Part shown: positions 7,656 through 16,200 of the stretch, one piece after another
Numbering within the stretch: the first letter of the stretch is position 1
Layout: every line of letters begins with the position of its first letter
Assembly (NCBI GenBank): GCA_902493125.1
Contig: CABUOF010000008.1
Coordinates: 1-42,462, forward strand
Length of the DNA stretch: 42,462 bases
Origin: an uncultured Collinsella sp.
Lineage (GTDB): Bacteria; Actinomycetota; Coriobacteriia; Coriobacteriales; Coriobacteriaceae
Direction of reading: 5' to 3'
Notes under the pieces: model-generated
The model's input: only the letters and a program-made list of their open reading frames with translations
Database searches by the model: none
Told to the model about the DNA's origin: nothing
Translations under genes and position numbers: made by a program

Positions 7656-9322
7656 GCCTCGCCGTGCTCCTCTTCCCAGCTGCGGTCGTCGTATTTCTCG
7701 ACCACGGCGTCGTCGTCAAAGTGCAGCGGCTTGTCCAGGTTGCGGGGCTTAAAGCCCTCCATGAACTTGTCGCGGCCAAAGCTCTCGGGAATCGCCACGG
7801 GATAGCGGCCGGTAAAGCACGCGTCGCAGTAGCCGCCCTTGGGCATGACCTTCAGCAGGCCCTCGACCGAAAGGAAGGCCAGCGAATCGGCGCCAATGTA
7901 CTCGCAAATCTCATCGACCGTCTTGTTGGCGCTGATAAGCTGCGACTGCACGTCGGTATCGATACCGTAGAAGCACGGCCAGATGACCTCGGGCGAGTTG
8001 ATGCGGATATGAATCTCCTTGGCGCCGGCGTTGCGCAGCATCTTGACGAGCTGCACCATGGTGGTGCCGCGCACGATGGAGTCGTCGATGACGACCAGGC
8101 GCTTGCCCTCGATGTTGTCGCGCAGCGGGTTGAGTTTCATACGCACGCCCATGGCGCGCAACTCCTGCGTAGGCTCGATAAACGTACGGCCCACGTAGCG
8201 GTTCTTGATGAGGCCCTCGCCAAAGGGAATACCGCTCTCGTGCGAATACCCCTCCGCGGGCGGCAGACCGGAGTCGGGTACGCCGATGACCAGGTCGGCC
8301 TCGACGGGCTCCTCGTGTGCCAGCTGACGACCCATGTCATAACGGCAGGCATAGACGCTCTTGCCGTTCATGATGGAGTCGGGGCGGGCGAAGTAGACCT
8401 GCTCAAAGATGCAGTTAGCAGGCTCTTCGGCGGCAGGCACGCCCTGCTCGGACACCAGGCCCTCGGCGCTGATGCGCAAAATCTCACCGGGACGGACGTC
8501 GCGGACGTACTCGGCGCCCACAATGTCGAGCGCACAAGTCTCGGAGGCGACGACCCAGCCGCCAGCGCGGGTGACATGGGTGGTGGCGTCGACCGTCGCG
8601 GCGCCGTCCTGCGACGGCAGCTGCGAAACGGATGCGGCGTCGGCTTGGTCCAGTCCCTCATCCACGAGTTTGCCCAGCACGAGCGGGCGAATGCCGTGCG
8701 GGTCGCGGAAGGCGTAGAGCGCCTGCTCGTTAATGAGCGTCATGGCGTAGCCGCCGCGCACGAGCTCCATGGTCTTGCGAATGCCCTCGCGCAGGTGGCC
8801 CGTGCGTTGAGTAAAGTAGCCGATGAGCTTGGTCGCGACCTCGGAATCCGAGTTGGAGAGGAACGGCACGCCCAGCTCGATGAGCTGACGGCGCAGCTCG
8901 TCGGTGTTGACGAGGGTACCGTTGTGCGCAAGTGCGATGATGACGCTATTAATGGTCGAAAGATGTGGCTGCGAGGCTTCCCAGCTTTTGGCGCCGGCGG
9001 TGCCATAGCGCACGTGACCCACAGCCAGCTGGCCGGAGAGCGTCGACAGGTCGGCGTTGGAGAACACGCGGTCGAGCAGGCCCAGATCCTTGCGGACCAT
9101 AACCGTACCGCCGTCACCAACGGCGATTCCCGCCGATTCTTGGCCACGGTGCTGCAGTGCACGCAGGCCAAAGTACGTCAGTCGAGCCACGTCGCGATCG
9201 GGCGCCCAGACACCAAAAACGCCGCATTCCTCATGCAGCTGGTCGGAGTCCGGATCATACGTCGACATGGTCTTCACCTGTCCCGCGGCGCGCTCGGCCG
9301 CGCGGATGGTTTCTTGAGACAT
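7652..9322 (-). CDS. purF: Amidophosphoribosyltransferase
   Basis: First committed step of purine synthesis: PRPP plus glutamine to phosphoribosylamine. 556 residues. The Ntn-type glutaminase begins at Cys33 (ECGVFGVW), so a 32-residue propeptide is expected to be removed. The glutaminase domain shows ALQHRGQESAGIA and LAHNGTLVN; the C-terminal half has the PRPP loop VVIDDSIVRGTTMVQ. Cys residues in NCIFEQVYFARPD and CDACFTGRYP match the 4Fe-4S, Bacillus-type enzyme. The ATG at 9322 is preceded by GAGGGG 6 nt away; a second ATG at 9268 (MSTYDPDSD) is possible. First gene of purF-purM-purN, with a TATAAT box 42 nt upstream. Confidence 0.97.
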   Translation of the reverse strand: MSQETIRAAERAAGQVKTMSTYDPDSDQLHEECGVFGVWAPDRDVARLTYFGLRALQHRGQESAGIAVGDGGTVMVRKDLGLLDRVFSNADLSTLSGQLAVGHVRYGTAGAKSWEASQPHLSTINSVIIALAHNGTLVNTDELRRQLIELGVPFLSNSDSEVATKLIGYFTQRTGHLREGIRKTMELVRGGYAMTLINEQALYAFRDPHGIRPLVLGKLVDEGLDQADAASVSQLPSQDGAATVDATTHVTRAGGWVVASETCALDIVGAEYVRDVRPGEILRISAEGLVSEQGVPAAEEPANCIFEQVYFARPDSIMNGKSVYACRYDMGRQLAHEEPVEADLVIGVPDSGLPPAEGYSHESGIPFGEGLIKNRYVGRTFIEPTQELRAMGVRMKLNPLRDNIEGKRLVVIDDSIVRGTTMVQLVKMLRNAGAKEIHIRINSPEVIWPCFYGIDTDVQSQLISANKTVDEICEYIGADSLAFLSVEGLLKVMPKGGYCDACFTGRYPVAIPESFGRDKFMEGFKPRNLDKPLHFDDDAVVEKYDDRSWEEEHGEA

Positions 9323-9363
9323 GGCATCCCCTCAGAGCCTCGTATTTTGGCGTTACCCGCCTT

Positions 9364-9369
9364 ATTATA
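9364..9369 (-). promoter_or_regulatory. -10 box of the purF promoter
   Basis: A perfect TATAAT on the minus strand 42 nt before the purF ATG, in the 294-nt gap between the divergent purF and CmpB-like genes. The -35 position is GC-rich (TGGGGA-like) and poor, which suggests an activator or a weak promoter. Nothing else is recognised in this gap; no clear promoter for the plus-strand gene was found. Confidence 0.5.
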
Positions 9370-9616
9370 CGCACGGCGCGACGCGCTCCCCAGCGCATGA
9401 GCAGCGCTTTTTAAAAGCCCACCGAGCTAATAATCCGTTTTGCGGCCAAACATTTTATTGGGCAACCGCCTCGAGGCCGACGATCCCGCATACTTCCGTT
9501 GCGACGTGTCTCACCCGCCGTTGGGGCTTGCATTGTTGCAATTGGGACGTTCGTCCTGTCTTTTGGCAGGTCGGCGGCGTATCCTTGTACCTACAGCAAA
9601 ACGAGAAAGGTTATGT

Positions 9617-10846
9617 ATGGATCGAAACGAACTCGACCCCAGCGTCCCCAGCGCCACGGAGGTCAAGAAGATCCCCCTCATCATTAAGGTGTACGCCGTC
9701 CTGTGCATCCTGTCCGGCGTGGGCACGCTCCCTTCGGTCGGCGCCTTTATGTGGCAGGTCATCACCGCGCTCATCAACGGCAACGCCGCCGCCAAGCTCG
9801 GCGACAACACGCTCGTCGCGGTCGGCCTTATCGTCGCCGGCATCATGCTCTCTGCGGCAAGCGCCGTCATCCTGATCATCTTTGGCCTGGACCTCATCAA
9901 GAACCAGCGCCGCAATGCCGCGCGTCTGTCCTATATCCTTATCGCGTTTACCGTCGTCGAGCTTTTGGTTGACGTGATGCTCCAGGGCATCGGGCCCTTC
10001 TTGCTTCGCCCTGCCATCCAGCTCGGCATCCTCGTCGCGCTTTCGGCCACCGTCGACCCCACGCTGCGCCAGGAGCGCGAGCTGCAGCGCCGCCTGCAGG
10101 AGATGCTTGATCGCGACGCCGCCGCCGAGGGCATGCTCGGCCGCGACGAGACCGGCGAAGGCTACATCAAACTCAACTACTTCAACCTGTTCTGGGTATT
10201 CTTTGTCTGCTGCATACTCGGCCTGATCGCCGAGGACATCTGGCACATGACGGTCGACGACCCGGGCGTCTACCAGAACCGCGCCGGCATGCTGTTTGGC
10301 CCCTTCAGCCCCATCTACGGATTTGGCGCCGTACTCATGACCATGGTGCTCAACCGCTTCTACAAAAAGAACCCCATCATTATCTTTTTGGTGAGCGCGC
10401 TGCTCGGCGCAAGCTTTGAGGTGTTCGTGGGCTGGTTTATGCAGACCTCGTTTGGCGTGGTCTCGTGGAGCTACTCGCATATGAAGCTCTTTGGCATGCC
10501 CGATCCGCTCGCCGTCCTTACCGGCGGACGTACCTGCACGGGCTTCGCCTGCCTGTGGGGCCTGGGTGGCCTCATCTGGATCAAGCTGCTGCTGCCGAGG
10601 CTGCTCAAGCTCATCAACATGATTCCGTGGAAGAGCCGCTACTCGGCTACCGTCATCTTCACCATCATTATGCTGGTCGATGGCGTTATGACGCTGCAGT
10701 CGCTCGATTATTGGTATCAGCGCGTCAACGGCACGGAACCGGATATTCCCGTTGCGCAGTTCTACGGCAAGTACTTCGATAATGACTTTATGGAGAATCG
10801 CTTCCAGAGCATGACCATGAGCCCCAAGGATGCGACGCGCGTGTAG
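9617..10846 (+). CDS. CmpB-family putative ABC transporter permease (integral membrane)
   Basis: 409 residues from the ATG at 9617, which follows GAGAAAGG; an upstream extension in the same frame lacks a ribosome site. The N-terminal half holds four hydrophobic segments (~residues 14-130). The C-terminal half (~185-385) matches the 'putative ABC-transporter type IV' (CmpB) family: LFGPFSPIYGFGAVL, an aromatic GWFMQ...VVSWSYS segment and a GRTCTGFACLWGLGGLIWIKL block. Despite the family name, transport has not been shown and no ATPase gene is adjacent, so the function is unknown. It is the only plus-strand gene between about 2.4 and 35.8 kb and is divergent from purF. Confidence 0.75.
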   Translation: MDRNELDPSVPSATEVKKIPLIIKVYAVLCILSGVGTLPSVGAFMWQVITALINGNAAAKLGDNTLVAVGLIVAGIMLSAASAVILIIFGLDLIKNQRRNAARLSYILIAFTVVELLVDVMLQGIGPFLLRPAIQLGILVALSATVDPTLRQERELQRRLQEMLDRDAAAEGMLGRDETGEGYIKLNYFNLFWVFFVCCILGLIAEDIWHMTVDDPGVYQNRAGMLFGPFSPIYGFGAVLMTMVLNRFYKKNPIIIFLVSALLGASFEVFVGWFMQTSFGVVSWSYSHMKLFGMPDPLAVLTGGRTCTGFACLWGLGGLIWIKLLLPRLLKLINMIPWKSRYSATVIFTIIMLVDGVMTLQSLDYWYQRVNGTEPDIPVAQFYGKYFDNDFMENRFQSMTMSPKDATRV

Positions 10847-10867
10847 CGCCAACCGCGCCCAAAACGC

Positions 10868-10906
10868 AAAATGCCCGCCGGTATCACACGTACCGGCGGG
10901 CATTTT
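10868..10906. terminator. Bidirectional terminator
   Basis: 15-bp perfect inverted repeat AAATGCCCGCCGGTA / TACCGGCGGGCATTT with a 7-nt loop. T runs flank both sides (TTTTTA on plus, TTTTGCG on minus). It serves both the CmpB-like gene and the convergent MoaE-like gene. Confidence 0.85.
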
Positions 10907-10936
10907 TATAAACGAGCCTTCTATCGTCGCAAGCCT

Positions 10937-11353
10937 CTACGCCTCGCGCTCGACCTCACTCACGCATTCATTCTTGATGGTGCCAACGAGCGCCTGCAGC
11001 GCATCGACCACGTGCGGGCGAATGTCCCCACCGATGAGCACGAGCATGATGTCGTCACCTACGGCAAGCTCGCCGCTTGCCAGCCACACGCGCACATAGC
11101 CGATACCCGGCATCGCGCGCGTCGCCTCGATGGCGGCCTGTACCTTGCTGGCGTCGTAGCCAAACACCATGCCGCCCACCTTGTGGCCCGGCGCCACGCC
11201 ATCGGTCTCGACACCGCGCGCCTCGGCCTTGGGCGTCGCGCGCACCACACCGTTATGTGTCAGATACATACCGCACGCAGGTGCCGACGAATCGGCCTTG
11301 GCCTCGCGCAGCCAAGCATCAACCGAAGGCATCGTTTTGCCATTCTCGAGCAT
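10937..11353 (-). CDS. MoaE-like protein, divergent
   Basis: 138 residues from the ATG at 11353; the ATG at 11356 sits too close to AAGGGAG. The pattern of the second half (SGELAVGDDIMLVLIGGD, then IRPHVVDALQALVGTIKNE) follows MoaE, the large subunit of molybdopterin synthase, including the GELxVGD strand and one Lys near the end. Typical MoaE residues are altered: the SAHR motif reads GDIR, and the terminal P-x-W-K-K-E is missing, so one of the two functional lysines appears lost. No other molybdenum-cofactor gene is nearby. It may be a degenerate MoaE or a relative with another role. Confidence 0.55.
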   Translation of the reverse strand: MLENGKTMPSVDAWLREAKADSSAPACGMYLTHNGVVRATPKAEARGVETDGVAPGHKVGGMVFGYDASKVQAAIEATRAMPGIGYVRVWLASGELAVGDDIMLVLIGGDIRPHVVDALQALVGTIKNECVSEVEREA

Positions 11354-11420
11354 CATTTCTCCCTTACCGTCGTCGAGTAGCCAATTTGGAACGGGGCTTT
11401 TTTAGCTACTCTCGAACAAC

Positions 11421-12425
11421 TTATTCCTCGACCGGCGTGAGCACCATGACGGCACGCGTGTTGCTCAGCGATAACGAACGACAGGTCACAAGCGTTACGA
11501 CCTTGGTTGCCGAAGCAGCACGATCGGTGGCATCGCTCGCCACGGCAGAGGCACCGTCGAGCATCTCGGACAGGTAGTTCTTGAGCCCGTCGTCGCCCTC
11601 AAAATTGGGTGTGCGCGCCTTGGCATACGTGTCCTCGACAACTTTGGTCGCCAGTGGTCGCAGCTTATACGTAGCATCCCGTGTGATGTAATACACAAAC
11701 TCAATGCTGTCGAACGTCGCCTGGTCGGTCGTGTCCGAGATCACATTGAACATCGACCCGTCGTTCATGTGGTGGCCGTAGATCGTGGTCTGCTGGTCAA
11801 CCATTCCCGGCGCGGTGTCATCACTATCTAAGAAAATGGCACCGGACGCGTTAGATGTACCGTCAAACAGCGTGTTGAGGTATTTGGAGTTGTTGTTGGT
11901 CTGCACCACGGGGTAGTTGATGTTGGTGCCGGGCGCGTAAATCCAACCCACAACCTCGGGATTTGTCTGGGCAAGCGCATTAAAGTCAATAATTGGCACG
12001 CCACTGGCGTCCTTGTCGCTCACATATTGTTTTTCGATCTTTTGGTACGACTCGCTCGCCTGCTTGTAACCGATCTGCGCATTGATAAAGATGGCTGCAG
12101 CGGCAACGATTAGGCCGATGCCAATAATGATGAGCAAGATGGGGATAACGGAGCGGCGCTTTTTGCGCGGCGGCTCGGTATAGCTCGACGGAGCGGCGCC
12201 CGACTGTTTCGTAGAACGCGATTCTTTCTTGGCCGTATCATACGACGAAGGGCGATATGCAGCCGGCGTATCCTGGCGATGATGGGACATCGGCGTTACG
12301 GGACGCGGCGCGCGCGGCTGCTGAGGAGAGGATGTCCGACCCTGCTGTGCCGCACGGGCAGCACCCGGCTTCGACGGATCGGGAATCTGAGAAGCCTTGA
12401 ATCGTTTTCCCTGATAGTCGGACAT
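11421..12425 (-). CDS. Class B sortase
   Basis: 334 residues from the ATG at 12425, which follows AAGGAGAG. A Pro/Ser/Arg-rich cytoplasmic tail of about 100 residues precedes a membrane anchor (PILLIIIGIGLIVAAAAIFI, ~107-126). The sortase domain has VVGWIYAPGTNINYPVVQ, the catalytic His in IYGHHMNDGSMF, the catalytic Cys in VTLVTC and the Arg in NTRAVMVL. The YGHxMxxGxMF pattern and the distance between His and Cys fit class B rather than A. Sortases cut cell-wall sorting signals and join the protein to peptidoglycan. The neighbouring 13215-19625 protein ends with IPNTG and is a plausible substrate. It lies 35 nt downstream of purE and is probably co-transcribed with it. Confidence 0.88.
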   Translation of the reverse strand: MSDYQGKRFKASQIPDPSKPGAARAAQQGRTSSPQQPRAPRPVTPMSHHRQDTPAAYRPSSYDTAKKESRSTKQSGAAPSSYTEPPRKKRRSVIPILLIIIGIGLIVAAAAIFINAQIGYKQASESYQKIEKQYVSDKDASGVPIIDFNALAQTNPEVVGWIYAPGTNINYPVVQTNNNSKYLNTLFDGTSNASGAIFLDSDDTAPGMVDQQTTIYGHHMNDGSMFNVISDTTDQATFDSIEFVYYITRDATYKLRPLATKVVEDTYAKARTPNFEGDDGLKNYLSEMLDGASAVASDATDRAASATKVVTLVTCRSLSLSNTRAVMVLTPVEE

Positions 12426-12460
12426 GGCTCTCCTTATACTGCGGTGAAACGGCGGAACGC

Positions 12461-12925
12461 CTAGGCGTCGGCCATCTCCTGCTTCATCTTCTCGATAACC
12501 TTGCGGTACTCGGGGTCGCATGCGCCCAAGATCTGCGTGGCATAGATGGCGGCGTTCTTGGCGCCGTTGATGGCAACGCAGGCCACGGGTACGCCCGAAG
12601 GCATCTGCACCATCGACAGCAGCGAATCCATACCGCCCAGGTCACTCGTCTTCATAGGCACACCGATAACCGGTAGCGGCGTAAAGGCAGCCACGACACC
12701 ACCCAAGTGAGCGGCCTTGCCGGCGGCGGCAATGATCACCTTAATGCCACGGTCGGCAGCAGTCGAAGCCCACTCGTGGACCTTCGCCGGCGTGCGGTGT
12801 GCGCTCGCAATGACGAGCTCATAGGGCACACCGAGTGCCTCGAGCTCGGCGGTGCAGCCTTCCATAACGCCCAGATCGGACTTGGAGCCCATGATGATCC
12901 CGACAACCGGCTTCTGATCTGCCAT
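12461..12925 (-). CDS. purE: N5-carboxyaminoimidazole ribonucleotide mutase
   Basis: Step 6 of purine synthesis; class I enzymes rearrange N5-CAIR to CAIR. 154 residues from the ATG at 12925, 9 nt after a perfect AGGAGG; a TTG 6 nt upstream is too close to that site. Motifs: IIMGSKSDLGVM (~8-19), the catalytic-loop IASAHRTPAKVHEW (~39-52), AAAGKAAHLGGVVAAFTPLPVIGVP (~67-91) and the closing NGAKNAAIYATQIL. This pattern is class I, which normally works with PurK; purK is not in the window. The gene is apart from the purFMN cluster and upstream of the sortase. Confidence 0.96.
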   Translation of the reverse strand: MADQKPVVGIIMGSKSDLGVMEGCTAELEALGVPYELVIASAHRTPAKVHEWASTAADRGIKVIIAAAGKAAHLGGVVAAFTPLPVIGVPMKTSDLGGMDSLLSMVQMPSGVPVACVAINGAKNAAIYATQILGACDPEYRKVIEKMKQEMADA

Positions 12926-12976
12926 AAACAAAGACCTCCTGTTGAGAGCGGTGACGCGGCGAATCCGCGACCCTTA

Positions 12977-12994
12977 ACTACTGAGAGTAGTATA
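12977..12994 (-). promoter_or_regulatory. purE -10 box overlapped by a palindrome
   Basis: TATACT on the minus strand (12989-12994) lies about 63 nt before the purE ATG. A perfect inverted repeat ACTACT-GAG-AGTAGT (12977-12991) overlaps its downstream edge, a typical position for a repressor site. The -35 region is poor. Inference from position and symmetry. Confidence 0.35.
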
Positions 12995-13020
12995 GCTGCT
13001 CCCGTCCCTGCGGTCTCTGT

Positions 13021-13148
13021 GGCGCTTCGCGGGCGGGCCAGGCTTTATCTTCACTCCGGTTGCTTCGCAAAGTCGTTCAGATAGAGCCTGGCCCGCCCGC
13101 GAAGCGCCCTGCGACCTACCGGATATTGCCATGACGTACGTTGGCTGA
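13021..13148. repeat. Hairpin repeat with 41-bp tail, copy 1
   Basis: A perfect 24-bp inverted repeat (arms 13021-13044 and 13085-13108) encloses a 40-nt loop that contains, in reverse, a near match to ACTTCGCGAAGC. It is followed at once by a 41-bp segment (13108-13148), starting CCTGCGACCTACCGG and ending ACGTACGTTGGCTGA, that recurs at 20009-20049 with 39 of 41 bases identical. It fills most of the purE to glycosidase gap. Confidence 0.75.
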
Positions 13149-13152
13149 AATA

Positions 13153-13191
13153 ATAAAGCAATGCCCGCCGTCCTTGACGGAGCGGCGGGCA
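13153..13191 (-). terminator. Terminator of the glycosidase gene
   Basis: 9-bp GC arms (TGCCCGCCG 13162-13170, CGGCGGGCA 13183-13191) with a 12-nt loop, followed on the minus strand by TGCTTTATTATTT. It starts about 24 nt after the glycosidase stop. Confidence 0.65.
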
Positions 13192-13214
13192 CGTTTGCTT
13201 AGTTGTCGCTGGGA

Positions 13215-16200
13215 CTACTTAGCCTTGCTGCGACGATGGAAGAAAGCGCCGATCGCGGCGATGATGGCGCCAAGACCACCGACGGCCGCGACGGTCGCCG
13301 CCGTCTGGTCGCCGGTATTGGGGATCGCCGAACCGCTCTTCTTGCTGCCCTGGGCCTTGTCGCCTGCGGGCTTGCCCGCCTGGTTGCCGCCGTTTGAGCC
13401 ATTGCCGGAACCCTGGTTGCCCGAGCCGCCCTGGTTGCCGGAATCGGCATCCTTGAGGCTCTCAATGGCCAGCTTGAGCTGGTCATAGGCCGCCTGGAGC
13501 TGGATGTCGGAAGCATTCTCATCACCCAAGACGTCCTCGGCGTAGGCAATGGCATCCGTCAGGGCCTTGACAGACTCGTCCGTCTTGCCCCTGGTGTCAG
13601 TCTCCTTCGCCTGCTTGACCAAGGCCTTGAGCTGCTTCTTGGTCGGGTTCTCGACCGGGGTCACCGGAGTCTTCTCAAGCGCGTCGCGAGCACTCTCGAG
13701 TGCCTTGAGTGCCTGGTCGACCTCGTCCTGCGTGGCGTTCTCGTCGTTCAGGATGGCGCGGGCGCTCGCCAAGGCGTTCTGGAACGCGGTCCAGGAAGCC
13801 TCGGTGTAGTCGCTGGCCTTAAGGTCGCCGGCTGCAACCTCGGCATCAACCTTTTCAATCGCGGCAGTGAGGTCGTCCTTCGCCACCGGATTGGGAACGG
13901 CCGTACCGTAGAACTTGAGCTCCGCCATGCTGCAGTAGGCGTCAACGCTGCCACCGCCGGCGTGGAGCACCTTGACGGTCACGTAGCGACCGCGCGCGGC
14001 ACCAAAGCTCATCTGCTTCCAGTCGCCACGGTCGGTGAGCACGCGGCCGTCGTTGTCGAAGGTAAACGTACCCATCGACGTGGCGGTGCCCATCTCATAA
14101 CCGTCGGCGGTGTCGGAAACCAGCACCTCGGCCTCAAAGATATCGCCGTTCGTGCCGCCGTCCTGGCGCGGCAGGAACGTGACGTCGGTGAGATCGTAGT
14201 CGCGGCCCAGGTCGACGGTCAGGTACTGGGGCATACCGGCCTTATAGGCCCAGTCGCTGTGCCAGAGCGTCTGCTCATCGCCGTCAAGAGCGTTGACGGC
14301 GTTGCTGCCCTCATAGTCGGCCTCGCTCGAGAAGCCGGTCACCTTGACGTTCTCGCGGTTCTCGGGCGTGTTGATGAGGCTCTTCTCATCGACGGGGCGC
14401 ATCTTGAGGCCGTCGATTGCCTTCTCGATCTTGACCGTGGCGTCTGCGACATCCTTCTTGCTATAGCTGCCCTGGCCGCCATCGAGGAGCTTCTGAGCCG
14501 CCTCGACCGCAGCGGTGAGGGCTGCATAGGAATCCTTGGTGTAGACGGACTCGCTGTAGCCCGCGGCCTTGGAAAGCGCTGCCATGAGCGCAGAGGTGTC
14601 GACACCAGCCTTGACCTCGACCTCATAGGATGCGGTCTTGGAGGGATCGAGCACCGACGCCACCGTGATCGTTGCCTTGCCGGCCTTGTTGGCGCGCAGG
14701 TAGTAGCTCACGCTATCGCCGGCCTGGACAGCGGAGACGCTCACCACAGAAGGATCGGAGCTCTCGACCGTCACATAGGGGTAGCCGGCGCTCTCGGGCG
14801 TGGCCTTGGCGTCGACGAGCGTCACATCGCCCTCGAAGAACTCGGTCTGGTTCTTGCCCAGTTCGACACCCTCGATGGCCTCGACACCCTGTGTGTAGTT
14901 GAAGTTGATCTCGCGCAGCGTGAGCATCTGGTCACCCGATGCCTCAAGCGGCGTGATCTCGACCTTGGTCGCCTTCTTGCCCTTGTTCTCGGCAGAGAGG
15001 CCAAAGGCGTAGCGAGCCTGATAGGAATCAAAGCTTCCGCCCGAGAACTCCTGGGTCGAGCCGTCCTCGAACGTCACGACGGACTTAATCTTCTGCACGG
15101 TGCCGTTGCCACCGTTGCGGTTAACGACCTCGACACTATCGAGTTTCGACGGCGTCTTGAAGGCGAACGTCATCGTGGCGGGCAGCTTGACGTAGGTCGG
15201 CATCTTGCCGTCGATCCAGTTGGGCCCATAGTTCCACAGGAACTCGAAGTCGTTGCCGCCCTCATTGTTGTCGAACAGTCCGTCATAGCTCTTCTGCTGG
15301 ATGAGCTTCTCGACGTTGGTGCCGTCGTCGGTGGGGAGCTCGTCGTTGGTCATCGTGATGTCAAAGGCGTCGCGGCCGTACTCGGACTTGGTGGGCTGCG
15401 GGACACCGGGCATCGTCACGGTGCCATCACTCACGAACTCGAGCGCGTCGCACGCCGGGCCGACGAGCCAAGACGTCGAGGGCAGCTCGACCTTGCCGGC
15501 CGTCTTAGCCTTGAGTTTAAAGCTCGCGACCACACCAGTACTGTTGAAGAGCTTGGCGTCGCCGCGGTTGGCGAAGGCCAGGTTGATGGTCTGGTGGCCA
15601 TCCGTGAACTGCACTTTCTCGCGCGAGAGGTTCTCCATGCCCGCCGTCGACGCATCCTGCGCGATGCTCTCGGAGACATACTCGAACTGGTCGCTGTTGA
15701 AGTTGACGAGCGCACCGAGCGCGTTGACGTTCTCGGCGTCGGTGGCGTAGACGTCGACCGTGATCTCGTCGCCGGCCTCGACCTCCATCTTGCTCGGGAT
15801 CACCGCGAGGGTGCCAGCAGCCTTGCCCTTTTGCTTGGTGCCGCCGTCGAGCGCCGCCATGGTGAAGGAGTAGTCGTACACGTCGTAGACGCCGTTGCCG
15901 TTGAGGTCGGCGAAGTGGGCGCGGATCTGGGAGTCGAACGTCGAGGTGTCGGGCTCGCGGTTCTCAAGACCCAGGTAATTCTTCATGTTGGAGTAGTCGC
16001 CGTCGGAGACCGTGGCCTTGTTGAGGTTGGAGCCCACGGCGAAGCCGTCCGTGCCGTCGGTCTTGTAGATGGCGATCTCGGAGGCGGAGAAGAAGTTGCC
16101 CACGGACGCGAGCGGCGTCATACGCACGTAGCGCGCGGCCACGGCGCCGTCGAACGCCACCGTCTTGCAAGCGGCGGAGCGCTCCCAGTCGACCTCCTGC

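Noticed and set aside
7664..9400. 578-codon plus-strand open frame
   Set aside because: Antisense shadow of purF.
11375..11411. GAGTAGC / GCTACTC inverted repeat with T run between the sortase and MoaE-like genes
   Set aside because: The T run lies in the loop on the untranscribed strand, so it does not form a terminator for either gene.
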